DNA of 64,000 bases from Brachionus rotundiformis. Lineage: Eukaryota > Rotifera > Eurotatoria > Ploima > Brachionidae. The translations under genes were made by a program, and so were the position numbers. Numbering within the stretch: position 1 is the first letter of the stretch; the number at the start of each line of letters is the position of its first letter. Of this stretch, positions 44,551-57,600 are shown piece by piece. The notes under the pieces are model-generated. The model ran no database searches and had not been told where the DNA came from. It saw only the letters and a program-made list of their open reading frames with translations. The stretch spans positions 1,529,346 through 1,593,345 of the forward strand of contig JAESIW010000162.1 of assembly GCA_016802295.1 (NCBI GenBank), written 5' to 3'.

Positions 44551-45143
44551 CTTTGGTAGTAAATGAGTTCAATGTGGCTCGGTCTTGCTGCATGTCTTTA
44601 AAAAAAGTAAATTATTTTTAAAATTGAGTATAGATAATTTAAATAGAATAATATTTTTAATTGAAAAAAAATATACATGAAATAAAAAAGAATCAAAACA
44701 ATTATTTTTTAATATTTTATATTAATAAATTCAAGTATATGATGAAGATGATTATGCAATATATTTACTCAAGTAGCTGCATAAGTTAAAACAGTTCGCT
44801 TTATCAGCATTTCTAGGTGCTTGCCTCAAAGTGCTGTTCAAGTTAATACCATTTTTAAACTCATTAGCAACGCCAAGCTCTGTTTTGATTTTACCAGAAT
44901 AGAAATGGCTCTAATTCAAGTATTATCCTAATTAAATTAACTATTTCAAGGTATCAGAACAATTGCTTAAAATAAAGCCACGAAAAATATTTAAATGTGT
45001 GAAAGTGTTGAATTTTTTTTAAAGTCACGTGATTAATTTACCTAGTTAAATGAGAAAAAAAATTTACCATTTAGGTCGGTGGACTCTTCGCTTTCCTCGG
45101 TAAGGACCATTCTGGCTGATTGTGTTTGACCAAATAGTGACCG
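44551..45143 (-). CDS. Candidate alternative 5' exons of PFKFB
   Basis: Exon A (45068-45143) reads RSLFGQTQSARMVLTEE then SEESTDLN and ends at GTAAAT in phase 1. It contains an in-frame ATG at 45110. Exon B (44551-44595) has acceptor TTTAAAG, encodes MQQDRATLNSFTTK, and ends at GTATTT in phase 1. A-to-B is in phase, and B is in phase with the PFKFB exon 2 acceptor at 41746, giving an alternative head (MVLTEESEESTDLN, then DMQQDRATLNSFTTK) joined to the kinase domain. PFKFB genes in other animals commonly use alternative first exons. Both blocks are clearly less AT-rich than their surroundings. They could instead belong to an unrecognised separate gene. Confidence 0.45.
44752..44910 (-). other. 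Orphan open frame, possible exon or fossil
   Basis: A minus-strand frame open for 52 codons between two stops, reading FYSGKIKTELGVANEFKNG, then NLNSTLRQAPRNADKANC, then FNLCSYLSKYIA. Composition is protein-like and less AT-rich than its flanks. A GTAAAT near the end could be a phase-1 donor. It is not in phase with exon A (45068-45143). Not recognised. Confidence 0.25.
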
Positions 45144-47412
45144 CTTAAACTGACAGTTGTTGATAATAAATGTCAAATATTCAATTAAATACTAATTTAT
45201 TTAAATTTTATTTTTAATTTCTAAAAAAAATTTAAATTAAAATTAAATTTTTATTTTATTTTTTTAACTAGTACTTAAGTAAGTAAAAAACGTAGTTCGT
45301 AAAGCACAGCTTTTAAGCTGCGAAATATACGAAAAATATATGAACCCTCCGCTCAATTCGTGATTTTTGCTTTAAATTTAGAATATTTTATAAAATTTAT
45401 AATTAAAAGCAATATATAGTAAATTTTAAGTTTGCTTCTAGTACAAAGGTTGACTTAAAAATGTTATCACAAAATGCTGGTTTCTCTTCTAACTATCTCA
45501 TTAAGTTCTTTTCAAATAACGCCAAAGCAATTAACATAGACTTAAATTTGAATATCATACAAAAGTTTAAAATTATTTTCACATAATATACAAGAATAAA
45601 AAAAAAAAATATATCTTTAAATATAAAATTAGAAATTTTAAGATTCTGTTTTCTAATAGTGACGCATCATTTAATTTAGTGGGGAAAATTTATGGGAAAA
45701 GTTCCTGCCTAGCTCAAACTGACTGTACATGGTATTACATTCATTAATTTAATAATTAATTTAGAATTTTCGGCTTAAATTTAATTTAAAAATAAAACAA
45801 GAATTTATTTACATTAGCTTAAATATAGCCAAACTGCTTGGAATGTTCTAGACATTCTAGAGCTACGTCATTTAATTACAAAGGTGTCTTGTAGAAAGAA
45901 ATCGTTTTAGAAATGATCATTCTTTTTTATAAATTTATTCTAACACACTTATTTTTATATTTGGCTGATAATTCTTGAATAAAGATAAAAATAAGAATTT
46001 TTTTGCTTACATCATTGAATAGTTAATAAATGGGCGTGTTGAAACGCTATTGTTATTAACTCATTTAGAGAATTTTTATAATTTATAGAGAAAGATCGCG
46101 ATGCTTTAATAATAAAATTTATTTAAAAAAGATTGACATACAATTACAAATGACCAGATATCCAAATCTCGAACTAATCCTTGAGATAAATGCTTTAGAT
46201 ATTTATAATTTATAAATATTTTTGAATAAAATTTACATAAAATTTAAGAAAAAATAAACAACAAATTAAGAAATAAAATTAAAAATTTTTTTTTATTAAT
46301 TCTCTACTTTTATAAATTAACAAGAGGCTTGTTTTATTGAATAATTAAGTTAAATTACATAAGTAAAATCTATTTAATTAAAATAATTATTTGTCTTAAT
46401 TCAACATAATTTAAAATGTGAAAATAAAACGAAAAAGAAATGCTTTTTGTTTGTTCTTTTAATAGTCAGTCGATCGTAGTTGATGAAATTAACATGACTA
46501 ATGAAAATTATATAAAAAAAATTTCGAAAAAAATCATAGAAAAAATATATATTTTAGTTATTTATGATAGATAAATGGTAGAAGATTATTTAAGATTTAT
46601 TATTATCTAATGAACTGTAATCGTTCTGCCAGACTCATTCTGATCTAATTGGAAATGGAATAAATTGCGCATTTAAGTTTTAATTTTTTTACTTGTCTAG
46701 ATTGGTAAAAAACTTTATATGTATAAAAAATAAATCAAATAGTAAGTATTAGTTTAAAATTTTAGTATTTAAACTAATATAGAGGATTATGACAGAAATG
46801 TGGCTTAATTAAGTCACTTCGATATTTAAAATAAATACAAAGTTTCACATAGATTCTTTTGGAAAAAATATGAAGCTAATGGTATTTTCAATTTTCAAAA
46901 GAAACAAACCAATTTTTGTCCTATTTTAGAAAAATTTCAATTATCTAATAACTTTTACTTTATTAATTATATTTGTGAACCGTGCCTTCGCTCAGTTTAC
47001 ACTTATAATCATAAAAATAAATGAAAGACAATCTTTGATATAAATTTAATTATAAATTAAAAGAAATTAGGATTCTGTGCTATTTAAATTGTCGTTTTGG
47101 GTTCGAGACCAAAAAATTAATTTCAAAATCTATTATTAATTTCTTTAATTTAATGTTTCTTAAAAAGAGAATTACCCCCCAAAAAAAAAGAGCAGACTCA
47201 GCAGAATCATATTAAAATTGAAAGTATTTTTATAATGACGTGTTAAAAAAATATTTAATTCAAAGTTAAATTAATAAAATAATTATTAATTAATTGTTTA
47301 TTATAAATTAACTTTTGATTAAAGAATCTAACTTAAAATAGGCGTCAGCGTGGCGATCTGATACTGAGTTATATCTGATAATTAAGAGCTTTAATTAATA
47401 ATAGTTAATATT

Positions 47413-47563
47413 CTACGGTAAACTACCGACATTGTCAAGTCTATTTTTGAATTGGTTGATTGAACTCGTTGTGACAACCTACGTTGGTGACGCATTCCAT
47501 TTATTTACTTTTCTGTCTGACAAGAAGTTTTTTCTTGCTTCACACTGAGGCACTAAACGCTGG
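47413..47563 (-). mobile_element. Degraded LINE (non-LTR retrotransposon) 3' ORF fragment
   Basis: Reading the minus strand gives ARKNFLSDRKVNKWNASP, an internal stop, then VVTTSSINQFKNRLDNVG. This matches the conserved post-reverse-transcriptase segment of many LINEs (RxNFFSxRVxxxWNxLP, then VVxAxSxxxFKxxLD). One in-frame stop and the lack of the rest of the element show it is dead. Confidence 0.7.
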
Positions 47564-47921
47564 ACACTAAATCATAATACCAATTGACCTGACTGAATTT
47601 GTTTTGAATTTAATGAAATTATACATTTTACAAAAAAATTTAATTTAAAAAATTGTCTAAAAAATATCAACAACATCAAGCTACTTGAAGATGATTACTT
47701 GAATTCATAAGTTAGCTGATGTAATGAGTGGCATAAGGATCTAAATTTTAGAAAATGAGAGATTTTGGTATTATTATTCAATTTAAACACCAATTTATAA
47801 ATAAAATTAAAAAGTGACTTAAATTTGTCTTTTAAATTATAAGTCTGATTGGAATGACTTTAAGTCGACTTAATGACTTAAAAAAAACTCTGAATAAGAA
47901 TTCAAAAAGACTAGATCAAGA

Positions 47922-48110
47922 CTGATTTACTGAAGGTAAAACTCATTTCTCTCTTGTATGGTCCTCATTTATACAAAAAGGTAAAAATTTCTGGAGATTT
48001 GATTCAAATGTTTAAACTGAAAAGCAACATTGATCATTCCACTCACTTTTTCAAACAGATATACAAGAGAGCTTTTGTACAAAACGTAGTGAGAGATGGC
48101 TAAAAATTGT
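47922..48110 (+). mobile_element. Second LINE fragment, opposite orientation
   Basis: The plus strand reads KKVKISGDLIQMFKLKSN, then IDHSTHFFKQIYKR. This resembles the LINE segment RRxRGDLIQVFKILNGID...HFF that normally lies about 40 residues before the WN motif. It sits in the opposite orientation to the 47413-47563 piece, so either the element was rearranged or two copies were inserted. Confidence 0.5.
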
Positions 48111-48396
48111 TCTCAAAATAAAGTCTTATTTTTTGCATATAATCAGTAATCAGATTTAACGCTTTCTTAAGCATTAATAAAACACTTTATATATATTACT
48201 TTATGTATATACTTTTTCACAGTCGCTGGATCAATTTTTAAATATTTAAATTATTAAAATAGTTTTTATTTAATTTCCTGATTTTAATCAAATTAAATGT
48301 GTCATTTTGTTAAAAAATAATTAAATAAAATTTATTGCTAAAAATTATAAAAAAAAAATAAGTTTTAAAATGAGTTATTAAAGTTTTTAAAAATGT

Positions 48397-48667
48397 CTAA
48401 TTATATTCATTATTCATTGTTGCATAAGTCTTCTTTTTCTTTTTATCCTTTTTCTAAACAATAAAATAATTATTGCTTTTTAATAAAAGATAACAATTTA
48501 CCTTGGGTATTATTTCCTCTTCATCGTCCTTAATGAAAAAAAATTAAATAAAAACTCAAAATTAAAATCAAAAAATTACATTTATATCAAAAATTGGATT
48601 TGTTATAGCTAGTGAGCTATTACTGTCACTATCTTCATTAGAACTAGAAGTCGCAGTAGCTTTAAAA
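48397..48667 (-). CDS. Three small 3'-terminal exons of the MAM protein
   Basis: Exons 48580-48667, 48502-48528 (27 nt) and 48397-48453 complete the cytoplasmic tail after the TM exon, all in phase (2, 0, 0). They encode an acidic Ser-rich stretch (SSSNEDSDSNSS), the NPxF-type motif ITNPIFDIN, DDEEEIIPK, a Lys cluster (KKKDKKKKKTY) and the end ATMNNEYN. NPxF/NPxY motifs bind PTB-domain adaptors and direct clathrin uptake in LDL-receptor relatives; that role here is inferred. If the junction at 48718 were not spliced, the protein would stop one codon later (TTC AAG TAA), so an alternative short-tail form is possible. Confidence 0.7.
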
Positions 48668-51600
48668 CTTGACAAAAATAATTTTAATAAAATCAATTAA
48701 ATTGACATTTTAATTACTTGAAAATGTCTTTAAAGTTGTTTATTTTTTGAAATCTATAAATAACAAATCCCAAAAATAGGGCAATTATTATGCCAGGTAT
48801 TAGGATGCCAACAATTAGGCCAGTGTCTCTGGCACTTGAAGATTGGCCAAGTTTCTCACCACATCTAATACCAGCATAGCCATTTAAGCAATTGCAACCA
48901 AACCCGATATCAAAAGAATAATAACAACTGCCACCATTTAGACAATAATCCGACGGACATGCCGGAACCGAGATTTTGCTTGTAGAGCCTGTAACTGGTT
49001 TCATTGTTGATCCGGATTGGTGAGAAGATTGATGCGATGGTTGGCCAGTTTGGGTAGAACCTTGGCTTGCTGTGCTAGCCGTAGAAGATTTAGTTGATGC
49101 CGTTTCGTTCTTATTTGGCAATTGGTCGAAATATGGCTGACAGCCTGGACTAAAAGCTGTGTCCTAAAAAACAATATTTAATTAAAAAAAAACAAAAATA
49201 TGCTTATCATACATCAATTGCTATATCTGATTCGGATCCAAGTCCAATACGGCCATCAATTACAATCTTAATTAGATATTTTTATTAAATCTAATAATAA
49301 TCTATTAATTAAAGAAATTAGCTTACTTGGAATGGTTTATCTGTATTGATAGAAACTAAATTGCGCTTCCAAACATCTCCCTGATTTCCTGTCATATTCC
49401 TTTTGAAAAATTAATTGATTAATTTAAATTTTAGAAAATATTTAACTCTTATTATATTAATTTGTTAAACAAATTTATGCTTAACTAAAATTTTTTATTT
49501 CCTTAATACATTTTTCTGCTCAAACCATCTAAATAATATTATTTCTTACCATAAAACAGGCCAGCTGTAATCATTCAAATAATTTCTCATATAGATGGTC
49601 AATGTTCCCATAGTTTCCTTTAAAAAAATAGATAACCCAATTTTTGAGTGGTTAATTTTTACTTACACCAAACATGTGGGAATAGAATAAAAACGTACAT
49701 TGCTGGTTTTCAATTGGAGTATAGACTCGACTCATGACTCTGCCAATTTTGTTGATGTTGCCATATGATTCCAGATAAAGATAAGAGCCGATGTCTGAGC
49801 CAGTTGTATGATCTTAAACAATATTTTTAGAAAATTTTCTTTGACAAAAATATGGTAATACCTCGGGTGGGACCCGTTTTCGAAGAAGCCGATGGACCGC
49901 TATTTCTTGACCATTTAGTCGAAAGACTCATGTCAATCATCCAGTCACACAAAGAATGGTCAAATGTACATCTTTAAAAAAGATATTTATTTTTTCAAGT
50001 TATGCTAGAATAAACTACTTTTGGTAAGATGAACAAATTGGTAAAATTTCATCTGAATAGTCTCCACAGTCATCGACAAAGTCACACGTTTTTTCCATTG
50101 GCACACAATTTCCTCTTCTGCATTTGAATTGAGCTGGCGAACAAGTTCCTTCAGGGAAAGGCAATGAACAATTTTCAAAGCTCACATCATCAATAACAAC
50201 AAAGCCAGATGAAGAAAAGCTTCGTTGACCTTCAAAAATGATCTGAAATTTGTTGGACACACTGCCCAAATGAATGACATCTTGGACCCATGTCGCTAAT
50301 GGTTGTGTATTTAGAGGAGTATTTTTTCTAAATATCTTAAATTTCTTTTCATCATTGAGCAATAGAGAAGCATCTAAAGAGGCCGAAGATCCTTCAATTC
50401 GAGACCAAAATTTAACCAAACATGTTGAACTGGCAAATGGCAAAACAGGAGAATAAAAACTAGCAGGCTGGTTCAAGGCTCCGTTATTGGTTGTTACAGC
50501 CATGTAGTAGCCAGATTGATTGTTGAATGTATGGTCTACATTTGGTCCTACATTTGATCCAGTTGTTGAGTATTTAGCTCTTGACCATTTGTAGCTACCC
50601 AAACTCTTATCAACCCATCCGCACAAGTCATCTTTTTCAAATGTACAACTTCCACAATTTTTCTCATCTTGACCATTTGAACAATCATTATTAAAATCAC
50701 AAACAAAATTTGAATCAATAAATTGACCATTTCCACAGTCAAAAAGTCCCACGGGACCCTGACACTGTCCGCTGTATAGTTTTATATCATCAATTGCGAG
50801 TTGACCACTGGCATTATTCGGATTTGGTCCAGTTATTCCTTCAAATATCAAGCTAAATGGATTGATAGAATTTTCCAATTGAACTTCTCTGGCCAGCCAA
50901 GCATCACCATACAAATCAGATGGTAATGCAAACACTTGATTAATTTGACTATTCCTTTTGTCTATGCTATTTACTTTCAAGATAGCTTTATTATTTTGGT
51001 TTATTTTCAAGTAAAACTGGAGACATTGTTTGCCAATATTTTCACTTATTATTTCTGATTCAATTTGAGCTTTTAGACCAGCAGGTTTACCATTTGTATC
51101 CAAGAATAAAAATGAGCCGAAAGCTGTTCCAAGAGTATGGTCAAATGATGGAATATCCCAGTTGAGAAGAGCAGAACCAAGTTCACCATTCAAAAGCACC
51201 CAATTAAAATCATTGCCACGGACATATGAATAGCCGCACAAATTTTCATCTTCGAATGTACATGATGCTACTGGCTCACATGATCTAAAATTGATATTGA
51301 TGTCATCGAGCCAAACTTGTCCATCATTAACACCTTGGTCTACTGCTTCAAAGACAATTTGAAACGGAGCCGAGTAGGATAGAGTTGCTCGACCCAATGA
51401 CCATTCTTTGCCTCTGTCACCTTTGGCACTGTACACTACTTTATTGTTATAATAGCCAAATGAATATGTTCTAATATTAAATTGAATGTCGCCTTGGGTT
51501 TTGTACCAGAAGTTTACACATAAAGTTGTTGCTGGATAAACAGGAGACAAAAATCTAGCCATACGATTCAACAAATGTGGGCTTATTGACTTGGCAACAA

Positions 51601-54600
51601 TATAATGGCCGATTTCAGAGCCATAACTGTGGTCTAAATCTTGGTTTTGGCCCTGTACTCGAGTCCATTGAATTCCAGCATTCAAATCATTCTTGTAGCC
51701 ACACAAATCAACCGATTCAAAGTCACATGTATTTGTTACTGGACAGTCTCCATCATTATAGGCAATGTCGTCAATAGCTATGTCACCGAGAGCACCTGAA
51801 CCCACTAAGCCCTCGATAATAAATCTTGTCTTTGAAAATGAACTTCTTCTTTCCAAATAAACTTGTCCCAAAAACCATTTATCTCCTTGATTGCCTTGTT
51901 TTTGCCACACAGGTTTACCATAACTAACATCACTTTCTATTTGTGAATAAACATTTAACTTATTTATGTCTCTACCGAACATATGATAGAAAAATTTAAA
52001 ACAACCACCAGAGCTGCTCATTGAGAAATAAGGACTTGTCAAGCGAGCTGTATTGTTTGGTTGTGCAGGTGGTGAAGTTTCCAGATAGAGGTAGTAGCCA
52101 AGTTCTGTGTCTGTGGTATGGTCTGCCGATGGTCCGGTCAAGAATGTTTGAGTTCTGCCTTTGTTTGTTTGCCATTTTAAGTCCGCTTGAGAATCATCTT
52201 TCCAATAGCATGTGTCATTTTGGTCAAAGTTACAATCAACTGGATTTGGTGGATAGGTGATTGTGGTAGATCTAGTTGAAACACTGACTGATGACGCTGC
52301 TCCACAGGCACTTGTTGAGTAGAACAAATCATCCAAAGCTATATCACCTCTGTATCCATCTCCAACAATACCTTCTAAATAAATCCTGAACTCGCTTGAA
52401 CTAGTTATGTTAACTAAAATATGTTGCCAAGCGAAACCTTGCTCGCCAGTTATAATTGCCAATGTCTTATTATTTCCTATAGAATCGTTCATGTAAATAT
52501 TCAACTTATAAACGTCTAATCCATGCATAAAGTACCATAGACCAAAACAACCATTATCAACTGGATCTACATAATCACTATACAATATGGCATTATCATT
52601 CAATTTAGCTGGTAAACTTGATTCTAAAAACAGATAAACACCCTCATCAGTTCCTAAAGTTGCGTCTATGTGTGGACCAGTATCATAGGAATCAGTTTCA
52701 CCTTGATTCAACAACCAGTCTAATTTGTCATCTTTTGACTGACTCCAAGCACATAGTGAAAATTCTTCAAAGTCACATTCCAATAATGATGGACACTTTC
52801 CAGCCAGAATGGTCAAATCATCTACCCCAATTAATGCATTATTTAATTGAGTGCTAGACAGCACTTGTCCTTCAAACATTATTGAGTAGTTAAAATTAGT
52901 GCCCAATGAGTGATCTATTTGAATTTGTCCGTGTCGCCACTCTGCCAATGTACTCGACATTTTTGACCATTTTTTATTGGGTATAGAATTTTGAACTTCA
53001 TATACTTGTAGGGAAAGTGAATTTGGTACAAATGTGTTGCTTAATAGGTACCAAAATTGGACACATTCATAACTATTAGTTCTTAATTCAGGTCCTACAA
53101 GTCTAGCTTTACTGTTTTGTCTTAGACTCGAGGTCAAATCCACATAAACCAAAGATCCATTTGAAAACGTTGAGTGATCAGATACAGGTTTTCCCAAAAT
53201 CCATCTCAAATCCACATTAGAGTCACCTAAGTTGTTGTTTTCATATCCACAAGTATCTACATCAAAATCACATTCACGTGGAGCAGCACATTGACCATCA
53301 AACGAAAACAAATCATCAATAGCTATTTCACCAAGATTTCCATCACCTAAAATTTTAATTTTTAAAATTAGTTTAATTTAAAATAAATATTTAATAAACA
53401 ATAATAAAGATATTTTTTAAAATATTTTAATTAATTTAACTGACCTGAAACGGCTTCCATTACAACTCGCCATGGTTTATCACTATTCACTGTTTTACTG
53501 CCTTGATACCATCTTCTAGCTCTTGATCCTGTCTTAGACCAAATTAGTTCTCTACTAAAGCCGCTCTCAGATGATAAGTCATTAAATTTATCCAAATAAA
53601 CATTTAATTTATTAACCTCTATGCCAAACATTAGATACCAGAAAGAAAAGCATAAATCTTTATTCAAAGTTTGTGTCTGAATACTGGATAAAAGACGACC
53701 ACTATCACCGTAATAATTCGAATAGCTTGGTTTATAGAGGGCATAATAGCCATATCCAGTGGTATGGTCATACAATGGTCCTGTATTTGAGTAGTAAGAT
53801 GATTGATTGGCTTTGCGTGCCCAGTTTATTTTATTAGTCAAGTCATTGTAATAAGAGCAGAATCCTAATTCAAAATCACATTTAAGATCTTCGTCAGTAA
53901 CTATTGTCTCTGGAGAACAGTCTAAAAATTCCACATCATCTATGGCAATGTCGTAATAGTCCAAATCAGTTTGGTATTCAGGATAGGCAATTACCTCTAG
54001 TTGATAATTGGCAGGCATTTTACCAATATCAAAGTTGAGTTTAAACCAGTTCTTATTTCCTGTTCCAGTTACAGAGCCTAGTCGTTTGTAATCATAGGTA
54101 TTGCTGTAGTTAGTATAGAAAAATAAGGCACTTGAGTCCACATTGTCCATAAACATCCACAGGGAAACACGACACAATGGACCAGTCGCCTGAAATTTGG
54201 GACCCAATAGAACAGATCTTGTCCATAAAACTCCCGCACTAGTGTCCAATTCTGTTATCAGGAATGATCCCTTTTGTGCGCTAGAAATAAGAGTGTGGTC
54301 AACTTGAGGTCCTTGAGGGTTTTGTGATGGCGCTTGGCGTCTTTTCCATACAACTTCATCATTACTTTGGTCATAAAATCCACACCAAGATGTTTCAAAA
54401 TCACATGTTCCACACTCGGCTTCGTCTGATTTGTCTTCACAGTCGGGCTCAAAGTTACACACTTTATCATCAGGTACACATACTGAATTAGATCTACACT
54501 CGAAATAACCAGTTGGACATTTACCACTTGTTGTTTGGGTAGTCATTGGTGAAACAGATGAAAGTGTGATGTTTGTTTCAAGTATGCAACCAGGACCAAA

Positions 54601-57600
54601 TGAAATGTCATCAATACAGAGGTCACCAAATGGACCGTCACCTACAACACCTTCAATTATCAATTGAAACGGATCACCAGAATTTATTTTTATCAAAGCT
54701 CTTTCCCAATAATTGCCAACCTCTCTATCTTTGCTAAATAATAGTTTCTCATTTCCAAAACCTGTTCTTGAGTAAATATTCAGTGCTCCAATGTTTATTC
54801 CAAATGCATGATAGAAAACTTTGATTTCACAAGTCGAACTTGATCTAAATATTGAAGATAAAACTCTTGCTTTGTGTCCTTTAGTTGCACCACTTGTTTC
54901 CAAATAAATGTATTGACCTAGAGATGTTCCTGTTGTATGATCTCGGCTAGCTCCGGTGGCAAATGATGGAGTATCACCGCGAATTAGTTCCCACTTAAGT
55001 TGAGATTGAGGATCATTTTGCCAATCACAAAAACCGCTCTCAAAATCACACCGAGTATAGCCAGTACAATTTAGCTCATCAGACATGTCACCACAGTCAT
55101 CGATCAAATCACAGCGTTCCACCATTGGAACACATCCTTTAGACTTGCATTGGAAATAATCATTCGGACATCCGTTCTCTCTTGGCACCGGGTATTCACA
55201 ATTAATAAGTTTTATGTCATCTATGGCTAAGTCATGGTTGTCATAGTCAAAAAATCTTATTCCATCAAATTCCAATTGAAATGGACTTGTTATTCTGCCA
55301 AGCTGAACTCGAGCCAGTACCCATCTATCACCAAAGTCACCGCTATACTCCTCGAGCACAGTATAAACTCCATTTTCGTACAAATATATACTTAGATCGT
55401 CAGAGTCTCCAAACATATGGTAATAGAGCTGTAATTCGCATTTGGAGCTGCATGGCTTTAGAATTCTGCCAAGTCTGACTGAAGCATAACCGTATCCATT
55501 GTAGGCATCTGGCTTTAGATCAACTTGTATGTAGTGTCCATCGGGGTTCTTTAGTGTATTGTCCACACTTGGTCCATTGAGTGATAGTCTGGCTTTGGTT
55601 CTGTTCCAAAGCAATGTGTCATAGCTTACATCAATGTATTGGCATGTTGAATTTTCAAAATTACAATCACCACAAACTTGTTCATCGCGTCTGTTTGGAC
55701 AATCGAATCGGAAATCACAAACATTTTCATAAGTAATTGTTGTTCCATCACCGCAGAAAAAACTTGTGCTTGGATCTGGATTAAATGGATCATCAGTTAT
55801 TTCTGTGCAATTTTTGTCATAAAGATTAACATCGTCTATTGCCAAATCCAAAGGTTTATCTAAAAATGTGCTCTCGATATAAATTTCGTAGTTAATTCCA
55901 TCAGTTGGTATTGAAATGAGAGCCCGCTTCCATTCTGAGTCAACATATGGCGATATGGATAAAATAGATTCAAGGCTTTGATTGGGATATACTTTACGGT
56001 AAATGTTTAAGCTACCAGTGTTTGCTTGACCGTTCAGGATGTAGTAGAGACTCAAACATGAACCATTAAGATAATTTTTGGCAATTACTGTTTCGGAAAA
56101 TATACGCGAGGTTTTGTTCAGCACTTTGTCATCGTAGCTTGGATTCATCCACAAGAAGTGACCATAACCACTATTTAAGGTGGTGTCTACTTTTATACTC
56201 GTTTGGGGATATATCTGGCCTAGTTGTTGACCTGTTATTCGGAATAGGTTAAATGGATTTGTTGGCTCTGGTTGCCAATTGCACAAAGAATCTTCAAATG
56301 TGCATTGAACTGGTTTTCTGCAAGTTCCGCGAGTATCAATGAAAATATCGTCTATGGCTATGTCGCCACTATACGAACTGCCCACAATGCCCTCAAATAC
56401 AACCTTCAAATTTAATTGTTAATTAATAATCTCTTTTTTTCTTGTTTTCTAGTTTATCTTATTCTAATATTTTAATATTTTGAATTTTGATTAAAAATAT
56501 ATTATGATTGTAGATATGTATCTAGTTTTTAAAAATAATTAATTTAGAGCAAAATTCCTTAACTACTTTTTAAAATTTTATCGTTAATCAATTTTGATTA
56601 AGAATAATAAACTAACTTAATTTTATTTTTTAATTTAAGCTTAAAATTTTATAATTTTAAATCGTTAACTAAGAAATAATATTATTTATTTGTTATTTCA
56701 TACTATTTCATTTTCAAATATATTTTTTTAATAAAATAATTTTTTACTAATCATATAATACATTAAACTTTCAATGATGGTCAAAAATTAAAATTACTTC
56801 AAAGTCTTCAAATTCTTTTATAGTTACACTGGCTGTTCTCCATTGATTGCCTTGGTTTTTACTTATTGACCATATCGGTTCACTTGATAATTGATCTCTT
56901 TTTCTTGTGTACACATTTAATGTATCTATTGTGGCTCCATAGGCATGATACCAGAAACTGAGACAAACTCCGTTTGGTGTTTTTGTAACTTTGGGTGAAA
57001 TGAGTCTTGCTTTTTGTCCTTTGGTTTGCGGAGAAGAAGTCTCTATGTACATGTAATGACCAACTGAGGTTAAATATGTGTGGTCAAATGAAGGACCAGT
57101 TGAAATACTTGTTGTACCTAGTTTATTCCTAGTCCATTTAAAATCAGCAGTCACATCTTGTTGATAGCCACAAATGTCTTCGGTCTCAAAATCACAGAAT
57201 TGAGTTGTGGGACAATCACCAATTATCAATTTAACTTCATCAATGGCCACATAACCATCGTAAATATTGGCCATATCTCCTTCAAATTCAATCCATTTGT
57301 TTGCAGTCAAATTGCTTGGTACTTTCACATAAGCATGACTCCATGTGTCAGCCACATTTCCAAGTCTTTTCCATAATTCCATTCTATCTCTTGCATCTCT
57401 GAGAGCGATTGTTAGACCAGAGTTTATTGGACCATTTAGCTGGTACCAAAATTCCAAACATGTGTCTTGATTTTTGTTTAGAACAGGTGATCTTAAAACT
57501 GCTGTTGATAATTGACCATTGTAGTTTGAATCTATGTATGCATAATAGCCATATGAGTTTTGTAATGTAACATCAGTTAAAGGTGCTTGTCCGAATTTTG

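Larger units (their letters stand above)
42085..48396. other. 6.3-kb region, mostly non-coding, with LINE debris
   Basis: Between PFKFB and the 3' end of the MAM gene. Supported contents: two phase-compatible candidate 5' exons of PFKFB (45068-45143 and 44551-44595), an orphan open frame (44752-44910), and two degraded non-LTR retrotransposon pieces in opposite orientations (47413-47563 minus, 47922-48110 plus). The rest is AT-rich with no frame or RNA gene recognised. Confidence 0.5.

Noticed and set aside
47099..47110. GGTTCGAGACC-like Pol III B box
   Set aside because: No A box, stems or T run in range; a chance match or at most a SINE remnant.
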